From assembly GCF_000799735.1 (NCBI RefSeq), contig NZ_JUHH01000001.1, positions 1,302,001-1,366,000 of the forward strand: 64,000 nucleotides of DNA. The letters are read 5' to 3'. The notes under the pieces were generated by a model. That model worked only from the letters and a program-made list of their open reading frames with translations. It searched no databases and had not been told where the DNA came from. The first letter of the stretch is position 1; every line of letters begins with the position of its first letter. Shown in pieces: positions 35,591-44,137 of this stretch. The translations under genes and the position numbers were made by a program. Source of the DNA: Methylotenera sp. G11. Its GTDB lineage: Bacteria > Pseudomonadota > Gammaproteobacteria > Burkholderiales > Methylophilaceae.

Positions 35591-36778
35591 CTATCTTTCG
35601 TGCAGACTTTCTTTTAAACCACGGGTAATCGGCTTGAGCAGATACTGCATGACCGTGCGCTGCCCAGTCTTAATCTCTGCACTGGCAGTCATGCCGGGAA
35701 TGATCTCGATTTTTTCTGAACGTGGGTTACGCAGCTTGCTGCCAGCAGTGCGGACGATGCCACGATAATATTTCACGTCTTCCCGCGAGGTTTCCTCACG
35801 CAACGTATCCGGGCTTATGTATGTAAGTTCACCATTCAGTGTGCCGTAAATGGTGTAATCATAGGCATCCAGCTTAATACTGGCTGGCAGCCCTGGCCTC
35901 AGAAATGCCACATCGGCAGGCTTGATTTTGATTTCGACCAATAACTCCTCATCAATAGGTACAAGCTGCATGATTTCTTCAGCAGGGCGTACGACACCAC
36001 CGCGGGTAGTAATGCGAATGTTTTTAACCACGCCTTTCACCGGGGCATATATATCGACCTGGTCAAGCACGGTTTTACGCGCCGCCAGCTGCTCTGTCTG
36101 CGACGAGAGTTCATCTTGCGCTTTTGCCAGTTCGGCCTGAGCTTCGCTCAGGTAGCGGTTGCGGCGCTGGGTGATTGAACCTTTGATTTCATTCACTTGC
36201 CGGCGCAGACGAATCACATCAACTTCACTTACTTCCCCTGTTTCCAGCATAGGTTCATTCAAGTTCAGTTCTTTCTGCACTAGCTGCATGGTTTCCTGTA
36301 GCACAGCAACCTCTTCATTCAGTGCAGATAATCGTTTTGAATATAGAATTTTTTGCGCATTCACTACCTCAGGAAAGTCGGCTGTACTTTTTGGGAAAAT
36401 AAGCGGCACACCTAAAACCTCTGATCGTGACCTTGCAATTGCAGCTTCAAGTGAAGCTACTTTAGAGAGCGTTTCGCGATAGATTGCCTGTGCTTTGTCA
36501 CTATCAATACGCAGCAGCAATTCACCCTTCTCAACAATATCCCCTTCTGAAACTTTTATCTCATTTACAATTCCACCATCCAGGCTTTGTATCGATTGGA
36601 CGCGGCTGCTTGGTATTACCGTACCGGCGGCCCGGGTAACAATGTCCAGCTGCGATGCATATGCCCACCATCCAAACGCAATCACGCCTCCAATCAGCGA
36701 TAGCAGTAATATGCCCCCCATCAGGAACTTGGCGCCATGATTTGTTGATACAACATTATTCAATTGATAACACTCCAA
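35591..36778 (-). CDS. HlyD/LapC-family type I secretion adaptor
   Basis: A 395-residue inner-membrane adaptor of a type I secretion system. A single membrane helix near residues 20-45 (LMGGILLLSLIGGVIAFGWW) is followed by the lipoyl half SIQSLDGGIVNEIKVSEGDIV, a long coiled-coil hairpin (~100-235), the second lipoyl half VDIYAPVKGVVKNIRI, and a beta-barrel/C-terminal domain (EIKIKPADVAFLRPGLPASI, EIIPGMTASAEIKTGQRTV), the last being a classic HlyD family signature. It starts 15 bp after the ABC transporter stop, in one operon with the ABC and TolC-type genes. The likely cargo is the giant adhesin encoded next. Confidence 0.9.
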   Translation of the reverse strand: MECYQLNNVVSTNHGAKFLMGGILLLSLIGGVIAFGWWAYASQLDIVTRAAGTVIPSSRVQSIQSLDGGIVNEIKVSEGDIVEKGELLLRIDSDKAQAIYRETLSKVASLEAAIARSRSEVLGVPLIFPKSTADFPEVVNAQKILYSKRLSALNEEVAVLQETMQLVQKELNLNEPMLETGEVSEVDVIRLRRQVNEIKGSITQRRNRYLSEAQAELAKAQDELSSQTEQLAARKTVLDQVDIYAPVKGVVKNIRITTRGGVVRPAEEIMQLVPIDEELLVEIKIKPADVAFLRPGLPASIKLDAYDYTIYGTLNGELTYISPDTLREETSREDVKYYRGIVRTAGSKLRNPRSEKIEIIPGMTASAEIKTGQRTVMQYLLKPITRGLKESLHER

Positions 36779-36793
36779 TCAAACTCATGGTTC

Positions 36794-38914
36794 TCAAGCC
36801 GCCCTTATATGGGTGACAGGAGTTGAGAGTTGCTGCAGAACCTGGTCGCGCGGTCCATCAATAAGAACCTGGCCTTGTTCAAGCACGATAATGCGGCTGA
36901 CCAAAGACAATATAGAAGGTTTATGCGTTGCGATTACCAGACTGCGATCTTTGCCAAGCCAGTCAGAGAAACGCTGTATGAACTCATTTTCAGTTTGCTG
37001 ATCCATTGCGGCAGTTGGTTCATCCAGCAGAAAAACCCCGGGGTCTGCCAACATTAAACGGGCCAATCCAACTGCCTGTTTCTGGCCGCCTGACAACCCG
37101 CCGCCGCCTTCATATATAGGCATATCAAACCCTTTGGGATGATATGAAAGGTAACGGTCTATCCCTGTCACCTTTGCAGTCTCAAGCATCCGGTCATCGC
37201 TGACATCTCCAGCACCCAGCAGAAGGTTATCTTTCAATGTGCCTGAGAACAGGCGCACATCCTGCGTCATATAGCCAACCGAATGACGGAATATAGATGG
37301 ATCAATCTGGTGAATGTCCACACCATCCATCAGCACTCGGCCTTTAGTTGGCATATATAACCCAGACAACAGTCGCAACAGGGTGGATTTACCTGAGCCG
37401 GTTCTGCCAAGCAGGGCTACACGTTCACCCGCTGCGATATCCAGCTTTGGAATATTTAAAGCAACAACATCCGACTCCCCATACGAAAACTGCACATTGG
37501 CAAGCGACAGATTACCCTGACAGCGATCCAGCAGCAGGAAGTTAGCATCACTAGGCCTGTCAATCGGCATACCCATAATCTTGTCTAAGGTTTGCGCCGA
37601 AGCTCTCACCTGGTATATGCGTGTTAACAGCCCGATGATTTGCGACACTGGCGCCACGGCACGACCGGCAAGAATGGAGCAAGCAATTAATGCACCGGCG
37701 GTTAAATTTCCATCCCTGATCATTAAGGCGCCGAGCGCCACGATGGCGATATACAAAAGTGACTGCACGGTAGATGCAAAATTGGTCGTAAAGTTACTGA
37801 TTGATTTAACACGCATGCTCGTGCCACTTACCAGCTCCGTCAGTTCACGCCAGCGGCGGCGCATGCGCCATTCAGCATTCAACGTCTTCAGGGTTTCGGC
37901 ACCTTCTATTGACTCAATAAGCAAACCGGAACGCGCATTACTCTCCCTGATGTGTTCCCGCGAAAGCTTCATCATCGGCCATTGCATCAAAGCGCTGAAT
38001 ATAATGAGCGCGGGTATAACCACAAGCGGCACAAAAACAAGATTACCGCCTATCAGCCACATGGCTACCAAGAAAATGATAAGAAACGGAAAATCTGCCA
38101 GCGTAAAGATTGCAGCAGAGGTCACAAAATCACGCAGAGATTCATGTTCCCGTAGTTGAGAAATAAAGGTACCTGTGTGCTGAGGGCGTGATTCCATCCG
38201 AATGCCGATGCCTTGATTAAATACTTTTTCAGAGACATCCAAATCCACTTTTTTTCCAGCATAGTCGACGACATAAGCGCGGAATGAGCGCAAAATCAAC
38301 TCCAGCACATACACAATCACCACTCCAATTGTGAGTACCATTAGAGTATTGGTAGAGTCACTGGGAATAACCCGGTCATACACCTGCATTGAATAAAGTG
38401 CCGCGGACAATGCCAGTAAACTGGCAAATCCCGTAGCGATAGCTGCTTGCAAATATGCCCACCAGTTCGCTGTAAATGCATCCCAGAACCAGCTTGCACC
38501 CGAACTATTGGCTCCTAAAATTTGCTGATGCAATCGCTTGGAAGTAATACTGACCTGCAGCCATCCAACAATGTTTTCAGTAGAGACTATCGCAGCATCA
38601 CCACCTACCTGGCTGGATACCATACGGCCCTGCATATCCATCTGGCGTATAGCGCTCACCGTACCATCACCCATCACAGCAATAAGCGGGAAACTTTCAG
38701 GCTTAGGCTGCACCTTATTTCGTTTTTTATAACTTAGGTGTATACCTACAGATCGCCCTGCTTTCTGCAAAGCAGACCAGTTTGCCTCGCCGCTTATTGG
38801 AGGAAAGTGCTGCGAAAGCATATTGTGTGGTATGGCATGACCGCGCCAACGCATCCACAACGCAAGTGCATCAATAAGTAGATCGCGGTCTAGTTTGATT
38901 TTATCTATACGCAC
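36794..38914 (-). CDS. Type I secretion ABC transporter (LapB-like) with degenerate C39-like domain
   Basis: A 706-residue inner-membrane exporter. Residues 1-~130 form a C39 peptidase-like domain with no catalytic Cys in the expected N-terminal position, so it should bind rather than cleave its substrate (a CLD, as in LapB and HlyB). Six membrane helices span ~150-430. The ATPase domain shows Walker A GRTGSGKST (~503), the signature LSGGQKQAV (~610), Walker B VFLLDEPTAAMD (~630) and the switch histidine IATHKP (~660). It sits between the TolC-type gene (99 bp upstream) and the HlyD-type gene (15 bp downstream). Confidence 0.92.
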   Translation of the reverse strand: MRIDKIKLDRDLLIDALALWMRWRGHAIPHNMLSQHFPPISGEANWSALQKAGRSVGIHLSYKKRNKVQPKPESFPLIAVMGDGTVSAIRQMDMQGRMVSSQVGGDAAIVSTENIVGWLQVSITSKRLHQQILGANSSGASWFWDAFTANWWAYLQAAIATGFASLLALSAALYSMQVYDRVIPSDSTNTLMVLTIGVVIVYVLELILRSFRAYVVDYAGKKVDLDVSEKVFNQGIGIRMESRPQHTGTFISQLREHESLRDFVTSAAIFTLADFPFLIIFLVAMWLIGGNLVFVPLVVIPALIIFSALMQWPMMKLSREHIRESNARSGLLIESIEGAETLKTLNAEWRMRRRWRELTELVSGTSMRVKSISNFTTNFASTVQSLLYIAIVALGALMIRDGNLTAGALIACSILAGRAVAPVSQIIGLLTRIYQVRASAQTLDKIMGMPIDRPSDANFLLLDRCQGNLSLANVQFSYGESDVVALNIPKLDIAAGERVALLGRTGSGKSTLLRLLSGLYMPTKGRVLMDGVDIHQIDPSIFRHSVGYMTQDVRLFSGTLKDNLLLGAGDVSDDRMLETAKVTGIDRYLSYHPKGFDMPIYEGGGGLSGGQKQAVGLARLMLADPGVFLLDEPTAAMDQQTENEFIQRFSDWLGKDRSLVIATHKPSILSLVSRIIVLEQGQVLIDGPRDQVLQQLSTPVTHIRAA

Positions 38915-39013
38915 TTTAAGTTGCCTCTACGATTAACAATTGCCTTACAGACCGATGCAATCGACATCATTGACACAGGATTGCAAAAGATGGACAACAC
39001 CTTTTCGTACCGA

Positions 39014-40333
39014 TTATTTGGCAGGAGTATTGCGGTAAGCATCAATTAAATAATCCATCTCACCACCAACAAATGCCAATTGCATCCTGGCTGTCATGAC
39101 GGCATATTTTGCATCGACCCTCTGACTGTTAGCCGAATACAAATCTTGCAATGTATTAGTAACTTCAGGCCACGATCTGCGGCCAATAGTGAACTGCCGT
39201 TTGAACAGCTTTACGGTTTCAGCAGCTGATACAGCAAATTTCTCTAGCTCTTCACTGCGACTGAGTGCAGTTGTGTAATCCGACCAATAATTACTTGAAG
39301 TCTGCACCAATACACGCTCTTCAGATTCCAATGCATGTTTAGCTGCGTCAACCATGTGCTGGGCAGCCTCTACCTGAAAGCGTTGTGTTAATGCCACATC
39401 GTTCTGCCATTGAAAATTGACAGAAAACCTGGTGTCACTGTCGAATGGACCACTGCCGAAATATCGAGTGTTATCGACCCTTGCATATAAAGTTGGATAT
39501 AACAGCGCCTTTTTGGACTCTACCGTAGCTTCGGCGACTTTCACTTCTTCACGGAGCTTCTGCAATGAGGGTGATCGTGTCACGACGCGAGATATCAGAC
39601 CACTTTCACCATCAGCAACAGTCCATGATTGAATCGTCGGCAAACTGCCGGCTGCGGCTGCAGAACCTATCACTGAAAGATATACCGCCTCAGCACGAGA
39701 TACTGAACCACTCCATTGCCTTTCAACTGCACGCGCCTGTTGCAACCTTGATGTTGTTAACGTGACATCCGATTTACTGCCAATACCGTTATCACTGCGT
39801 TTCAGTACACTGAAATGCAGTTTTTTGTGTTCGTTAAGGTTTTCTTCAGCAACAGCCCTTTGCTCGCGCGCCCTGGCAACATCAAGATAAGCGATTGCAG
39901 CAGCCATGCCTACTGACTGTATTGCAGCATTTTTTCCTGACATGGCTCCCAGTTCACTTGCTTTAGCCGCCTCAAAATCAGCATTAATCTTCCCGTGATC
40001 CCACAAGGTCTGATTTAATCCTACAGTTGAGTACCGGTCACCAGTCTCCCCCGTTCTGACAGCGACCTCAGCTTTAGGGTACCAGCGATAACCACCAGCT
40101 TCCACCTGCGATTTGGCCGATAGCATTTTTGAATCAGCAGCCATCACATCCGGATGTGTCTGCATCGCTGAACGAATTGCCGATATCATTTCATCCGGCA
40201 GTTCTGTAATGTTGGAAGCTGCTGTTGCAGTTGAAGCAGACAACAAAAATAAAAACCCACCCAATTTGCATAATAAGTCCCGCTTGCAGACCTTAAGCAA
40301 ATTCACTGGCAATCCATCATTCGCATTCAACAT
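39014..40333 (-). CDS. TolC-family outer-membrane channel of the type I secretion system (LapE-like)
   Basis: An outer-membrane efflux protein of ~439 residues. The start at 40333 (ATG) places a usable signal peptide (core LGGFLFLLSASTATAAS) near the N-terminus. The frame extends 23 codons further to a TTG at 40402, which I consider less likely. A pair of TolC repeats is visible, with the LapE-type opening MISAIRSAMQTHPDVMAADS, YPKAEVAVRTGETGDRY, and NQTLWDHGKINADFEAAKAS (the family's conserved Q-x-L-x-D-x-G-x-x). The helix-rich second half contains FTIGRRSWPEVTNTLQDLYS. It is the first gene of the T1SS operon. Confidence 0.87.
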   Translation of the reverse strand: MLNANDGLPVNLLKVCKRDLLCKLGGFLFLLSASTATAASNITELPDEMISAIRSAMQTHPDVMAADSKMLSAKSQVEAGGYRWYPKAEVAVRTGETGDRYSTVGLNQTLWDHGKINADFEAAKASELGAMSGKNAAIQSVGMAAAIAYLDVARAREQRAVAEENLNEHKKLHFSVLKRSDNGIGSKSDVTLTTSRLQQARAVERQWSGSVSRAEAVYLSVIGSAAAAGSLPTIQSWTVADGESGLISRVVTRSPSLQKLREEVKVAEATVESKKALLYPTLYARVDNTRYFGSGPFDSDTRFSVNFQWQNDVALTQRFQVEAAQHMVDAAKHALESEERVLVQTSSNYWSDYTTALSRSEELEKFAVSAAETVKLFKRQFTIGRRSWPEVTNTLQDLYSANSQRVDAKYAVMTARMQLAFVGGEMDYLIDAYRNTPAK

Positions 40334-40532
40334 TAAACTTTGTCCATTAAAATTACAGCCATCTGGATACAATGTCGCTGTTGACCGTATTATTGTTAGC
40401 AATTAGAACTGGCGTCATCATCAATAATGGTGACAAATGCAACTTAATAATCATTACCTTCATTATTAAGCAATGAATTACAAACCCGTATCAGCCCTGA
40501 ATCCATCGACTCCAGACGCAATCACACCTGAA

Positions 40533-40883
40533 TTAGGCAGCTATACTTAAAGCAGCTACTTTTTCGCGAAAATCGTCCTGCTGATAAAACCATCCGCCAT
40601 CATCACAGCCATAAACGCGCCAGGCATCCGGCCCCAGCAAACTAACCAGCTCTTCATGTGCAACTTCTATCAGCTCGGTAAGCATGACTCGATCGCCACA
40701 CTTCAACTGCATGCCGACAAATATTTCATGCAATGCGCCAACATCAAGACCCAGCAATTTCATTTTCGCGATTAATCGAATAGCCTGATCTGTCATGCTC
40801 ACAACATTTGCATCAGTAATATTCTTACCTTCGTCAATACTCACGACGATATCTGCCAACTGATTTAGATATTCAAACTTCAT
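40533..40883 (-). CDS. Hypothetical protein upstream of the type I secretion operon
   Basis: A ~116-residue soluble protein of no family I recognise. It is mostly helical (MKFEYLNQLADIVVSIDEG, VSMTDQAIRLIAKMKLLG, RVMLTELIEVAHEELVSLLG), with an aromatic end, WRVYGCDDGGWFYQQDDF. The ATG at 40883 is chosen because GAGG lies 8 bp upstream; the frame opens three codons earlier at a GTG. It is 200 bp upstream of the TolC-type gene on the same strand and has the dyad site 46 bp before its start, shared with the adhesin. This suggests co-regulation with adhesion, perhaps as a small regulator or chaperone; that is inference. Confidence 0.65.
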   Translation of the reverse strand: MKFEYLNQLADIVVSIDEGKNITDANVVSMTDQAIRLIAKMKLLGLDVGALHEIFVGMQLKCGDRVMLTELIEVAHEELVSLLGPDAWRVYGCDDGGWFYQQDDFREKVAALSIAA

Positions 40884-40921
40884 AACGCACACCTCAAGTT
40901 TCTTTGAATGTTTAACGTCAA

Positions 40922-40952
40922 ATTTAAATGGGATTTTTTCCCGTCATTTAAA
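40922..40952. promoter_or_regulatory. Extended dyad upstream of the 40.5-kb gene
   Basis: ATTTAAATG and CATTTAAAT flank the core GGGATTTTTTCCCG (40930-40943), making a 31-bp interrupted inverted repeat 46 bp before the start at 40883. The core is a one-base variant of the site before the adhesin. Confidence 0.55.
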
Positions 40953-41047
40953 TATAAACACTCAAAGCTACCTTGTCAAATTTAATTTTGCAATTCAACA
41001 AAAACAGTCATTAAAATAGCGATATTTAATAAAATTAAAATAATCAT

Positions 41048-41061
41048 GGGAATAATTACCG
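41048..41061 (+). promoter_or_regulatory. 14-bp dyad operator candidate upstream of the DUF6502 gene
   Basis: GGGAATAATTACCG ends exactly 98 bp before the start at 41160, the same distance as the related site before the adhesin. Together with 40930 it places two copies in the 276-bp divergent gap 40884-41159. Confidence 0.45.
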
Positions 41062-41159
41062 CAAATGTTTTTTTTATGTAATAATCGAAATAAAAACAAC
41101 ATTTGTATGTACTGAAAGTGCCCGACAAACATCAGACTAAAACTTACAAATAAATCATT

Positions 41160-42008
41160 ATGACCATTGAAACGCCACCATCCATCATCAGCGCGCTTGA
41201 GCAGTGCCTCAAGCCAATAGCCAGGCTGTGCATTCATTTTGGAATCGATCACCGCCACATTTCGGAAATGCTTAAAGCCGCTTTCGTTTCTGTTGCCAAA
41301 GAAGAGTTCAAAGTAAACGGAAAATCACAAACGGACAGCAGGATTGCATTACTCACGGGCGTACACCGCAAAGATGTACGCCGATTGCTTGGACGTGCCC
41401 CGGAAAAAACAACGGGCCACCAGCAAGGCTTGGTAGCGAACTTAATTGCACAATGGCTTGGTACCCCGGAATTGCTGAATCAGGATGGGGAACCTAACCC
41501 CATTCCTCGCAACCCGCACCCGGATTACAAAATCTCGTTCATATCGCTGGCCGAAACATTGACCAATGACATTCACCCGCGCGCGTTAATGGATGAATGT
41601 CTGAACCGTGGAATCATCAAGCTTACTGATGATGGCATGGTCCATCTGATTGTCGAATCCCTGATACCGGCTGACGACCTGGATGAAAAAGCGCATTTTT
41701 TCGGACAAAACATACACGACCATATTTCAGCTGCAGAGCACAACCTGAATGGAGATCAGCCGCCATTCCTTGATAGGTTTGTCTGGCATGAAGGATTATC
41801 GGAAGCCGATGTGAAAGTCGTAGCCGCAGCCGCCAGGAAGGCTGCCATGAATGCATTGAAACAAGTCAACAATCAGGCGATTCAGCATAAGCAGCAGCAT
41901 TACGGCGACGGCACAAAGCCTGAATTCAGAATCCACTTCGGGACATTCTTTTATAGCAGCCGCGTCCAGGCTGCAGACATAAAAGACGAGCCTAACGAGC
42001 AGATATAA
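41160..42008 (+). CDS. DUF6502-like protein, possible DNA-binding regulator
   Basis: A 282-residue cytoplasmic protein resembling what I know as DUF6502. The N-terminal ~80 residues are helical and look like a helix-turn-helix region (ALEQCLKPIARLCIHFGIDH, HISEMLKAAFVSVAKEEF, SRIALLTGVHRKDVRRLLG), where LTGVHRKDVRRL has the shape of a recognition helix. The central part covers RNPHPDYKISFISLAETLTN and RALMDECLNRGIIKLTDDG, and the C-terminal helical part contains VKVVAAAARKAAMNALKQVN. No signal peptide is present. It is six bases upstream of the FecR-like gene, so the two are one operon. A transcription factor role is inferred from the fold-like pattern only. Confidence 0.65.
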   Translation: MTIETPPSIISALEQCLKPIARLCIHFGIDHRHISEMLKAAFVSVAKEEFKVNGKSQTDSRIALLTGVHRKDVRRLLGRAPEKTTGHQQGLVANLIAQWLGTPELLNQDGEPNPIPRNPHPDYKISFISLAETLTNDIHPRALMDECLNRGIIKLTDDGMVHLIVESLIPADDLDEKAHFFGQNIHDHISAAEHNLNGDQPPFLDRFVWHEGLSEADVKVVAAAARKAAMNALKQVNNQAIQHKQQHYGDGTKPEFRIHFGTFFYSSRVQAADIKDEPNEQI

Positions 42009-42014
42009 ACTGTT

Positions 42015-42983
42015 ATGAACCTTCACCATCTATCATTAGCGGTAGCACTTATTCTACCCCTAAGCTATTTAGGTGAAGTGTCCGCAGCTACACGCGCGCC
42101 TCGCACATGCAGTATAGATGCCGGCTCTGTTCTAGAACAAAGCGATGGCTCTGCCAGCGGCATCGGCGGTACCGGGCATAACGCGGCTATCCCATCAAGC
42201 GGCATCGGCGGCACCGGACATGAAAATACCATTCCACCAGGCGGCATCGGCGGTACAGAGCATAATGTTGCCGTACAATCAAGCGGCATCGGCGGCACTG
42301 GACACGACACGGCCATCCCACCTGGAGGCATCGGCGGTACTGGTCATGAAAATTCTATTCCTCCGGGCGGCATTGGAGGCACAGGACACGAACCGGGCGT
42401 TCCACCGGGCGGCATTGGAGGCACAGGCATTGTCGCCGCGGGAACCCTGATGAATGTCAGCGGTATTATTACCGCCGAGGATTACACTAAAAAACAACTC
42501 CAGTTGGCCAAAGGCGATCAAATTTGTCCAGGTGACACAATTGCTACAAACCAGGATGCAAAGGTCAAAATCCAGTTTGCAGATGGCGCCATATTGCACC
42601 TTCTCAAAAACACAGAAATCAGCCTGGTTGACTACAACTACTCACCCCAGCAGCCTGAATTAAACCGCAGCCTGATAATACTGGCAAAAGGTGATATCCG
42701 CTCCATATCTGGCAAGATGTCCAAACTTAATCCGCAAAAATACAGCTTCAAGACGCCATCATCCACTATTCGCGTGATTGGCACGGATTTTCTGGTGACG
42801 CATCTGCTACAGCAAGAAGGCGCGCTTGATGCTGGAACTTACACCAAAGTGATCTCCGGAGAGGTGAGTGTGCAGAGCACCACCAGCACAATACGGTTAC
42901 GCGCCGGGGAGTCCAGTCACGTCATGCTCAATGGCACGCAGTCAATCATCACCAGCGGGGGCGGCACCTGCTCGGTGCATTAA
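42015..42983 (+). CDS. Secreted FecR-domain protein with GIGGTGH repeats
   Basis: A 322-residue exported protein. A signal peptide (LSLAVALILPLSYLGEVSA) ends near residue 24. Residues ~49-138 carry a 14-residue repeat, six copies and a partial one, pattern GIGGTGHxxxIPPG. A FecR-type beta-domain follows (~150-300): GDTIATNQDAKVKIQFADGA, the FecR-like RVIGTDFLVT, and GEVSVQSTTSTIRLRAGESS. Free FecR domains of this kind are found in periplasmic or surface proteins and are not limited to iron signalling; no TonB receptor or ECF sigma factor is next to it. The repeat block is rich in Gly and His. It lies six bases after the DUF6502-like gene. Confidence 0.8.
   Translation: MNLHHLSLAVALILPLSYLGEVSAATRAPRTCSIDAGSVLEQSDGSASGIGGTGHNAAIPSSGIGGTGHENTIPPGGIGGTEHNVAVQSSGIGGTGHDTAIPPGGIGGTGHENSIPPGGIGGTGHEPGVPPGGIGGTGIVAAGTLMNVSGIITAEDYTKKQLQLAKGDQICPGDTIATNQDAKVKIQFADGAILHLLKNTEISLVDYNYSPQQPELNRSLIILAKGDIRSISGKMSKLNPQKYSFKTPSSTIRVIGTDFLVTHLLQQEGALDAGTYTKVISGEVSVQSTTSTIRLRAGESSHVMLNGTQSIITSGGGTCSVH
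42159..42428 (+). repeat. 42-bp tandem repeats in the FecR-domain gene
   Basis: Six in-frame 42-bp units plus a partial seventh encode the 14-residue pattern beginning GIGGTGH. Units alternate between endings IPSS/VQSS and IPPG, so the array also has a loose 84-bp period in its first half. Confidence 0.85.
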
Positions 42984-43054
42984 CACCTCCTCCACGACTT
43001 AAAATCACTTAATTACTCAACACAGGAATACCCCCTCACCTATTAGGGTGATTG

Positions 43055-43070
43055 CTATCAATTCTGATAG
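43055..43070. promoter_or_regulatory. Perfect dyad CTATCA-ATTC-TGATAG upstream of the LuxR-type regulator
   Basis: A 16-bp inverted repeat with 6-bp perfect arms lies 119 bp before the regulator start. A wider pair, CACCTAT (43037) and ATAGGTG (43067-43073), overlaps it. It is a candidate autoregulatory operator; the gap 42984-43189 holds nothing else recognisable. Confidence 0.45.
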
Positions 43071-43189
43071 GTGGTAACTTTAACTCTGTCTTAGATGGGT
43101 TTATTTTTAAGTTGATCTATTAATGGCATTTCACATTGATGGATATCTGCTATTTAAAGCAGCTAATCCAAAACCAAAAGGAAATCCAG

Positions 43190-43921
43190 ATGAAGGCTGC
43201 CCCAATAGAAAGGTGCAGAACCTGCTTTTGCGGGCAATGCTCCATCAGTGAAGTCAGCAAGGTTTATGCACTAAACTCAGCGCTTGACCATGCTTATTCT
43301 ATATTCGGTGTTGGATTGGTCTTTTTTGACAGCGAACGCAACCTGACCCATCTCAACGAACTTGCAAGAATCAAACTGAAACTTCCGGAAGAGTTCATCC
43401 TTTTGGGCGGCGACCTGATCAAAGAATGCTTCAATCATCAGTCCCATATCGAGCTGCGGCGTTCTATAGACCAGTTAATCAATGACAGATGTGCAAATGA
43501 GATCCACCTTAACATCCCCATCCGGGAAGAAAAAAGCAATGTAATGCTGCAGCGACTGGAAAAAACTGCGTTCGGGATTGATACTCCCGGAATTGCCATG
43601 TTCATTTTTGAATCGAAACAGGAGAACGATACATCTTCTGCCGATGTAGCACGAATTTTCGGTCTTACAAAAGCGGAGGCACGCCTGATGCTAGCCATTA
43701 CCAATGGCATGACCGCCAAAGAATACTCCGCTATGCATGGCATTTCCATCAATACCGCTTATAGCCAGATTAAAGAAATATTGGCTAAAACAGGCACCCG
43801 ACGCCAAGCCGAACTCGTAAAACTTGTACTTGAACACTCACCTGGCCTTGAGAGGCGGAAAAATATCATTCCGGTAATGACAGAGCGCAGGGCACCCTCT
43901 CTCAGATTGCCCGCCATTTAA
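43190..43921 (+). CDS. LuxR-type transcriptional regulator with N-terminal CxxCxCxxC motif
   Basis: A ~243-residue regulator. The start at 43190 is preferred because AAGGA lies 7 bp upstream; the frame opens 18 codons earlier at 43136. Immediately after the start is a cysteine cluster, C-R-T-C-F-C-G-Q-C-S-I-S (residues ~9-17), resembling the cysteine-rich N-terminus of FNR-type sensors. A PAS-like middle follows (VYALNSALDHAYSIFGVGL, FDSERNLTHLNELARIKL), then a C-terminal LuxR/GerE helix-turn-helix (FGLTKAEARLMLAITNGMTA, YSAMHGISINTAYSQIKEIL, TGTRRQAELVKLVL). It follows the FecR-domain gene by ~200 bp. Metal or Fe-S sensing is inferred from the cysteines alone. Confidence 0.75.
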   Translation: MKAAPIERCRTCFCGQCSISEVSKVYALNSALDHAYSIFGVGLVFFDSERNLTHLNELARIKLKLPEEFILLGGDLIKECFNHQSHIELRRSIDQLINDRCANEIHLNIPIREEKSNVMLQRLEKTAFGIDTPGIAMFIFESKQENDTSSADVARIFGLTKAEARLMLAITNGMTAKEYSAMHGISINTAYSQIKEILAKTGTRRQAELVKLVLEHSPGLERRKNIIPVMTERRAPSLRLPAI

Positions 43922-44137
43922 TACTGTTTTATTAACCATACGGCACTTTCTACCAGCCAAAGTTTTGCACTTGAGCTTGCCTGTGAATAAACACCAGCGC
44001 TCTCGCTGCAAACCTTCTTGAACCCAACAGGATTCCGCCATTAACGGCCATAACCCAAGCGTAATATCCAATATATCCTGTTGCTAGCAAGCCCTTATTT
44101 GCTTAATATCCTAGTAATTTAGTAAACATTATGCAAA

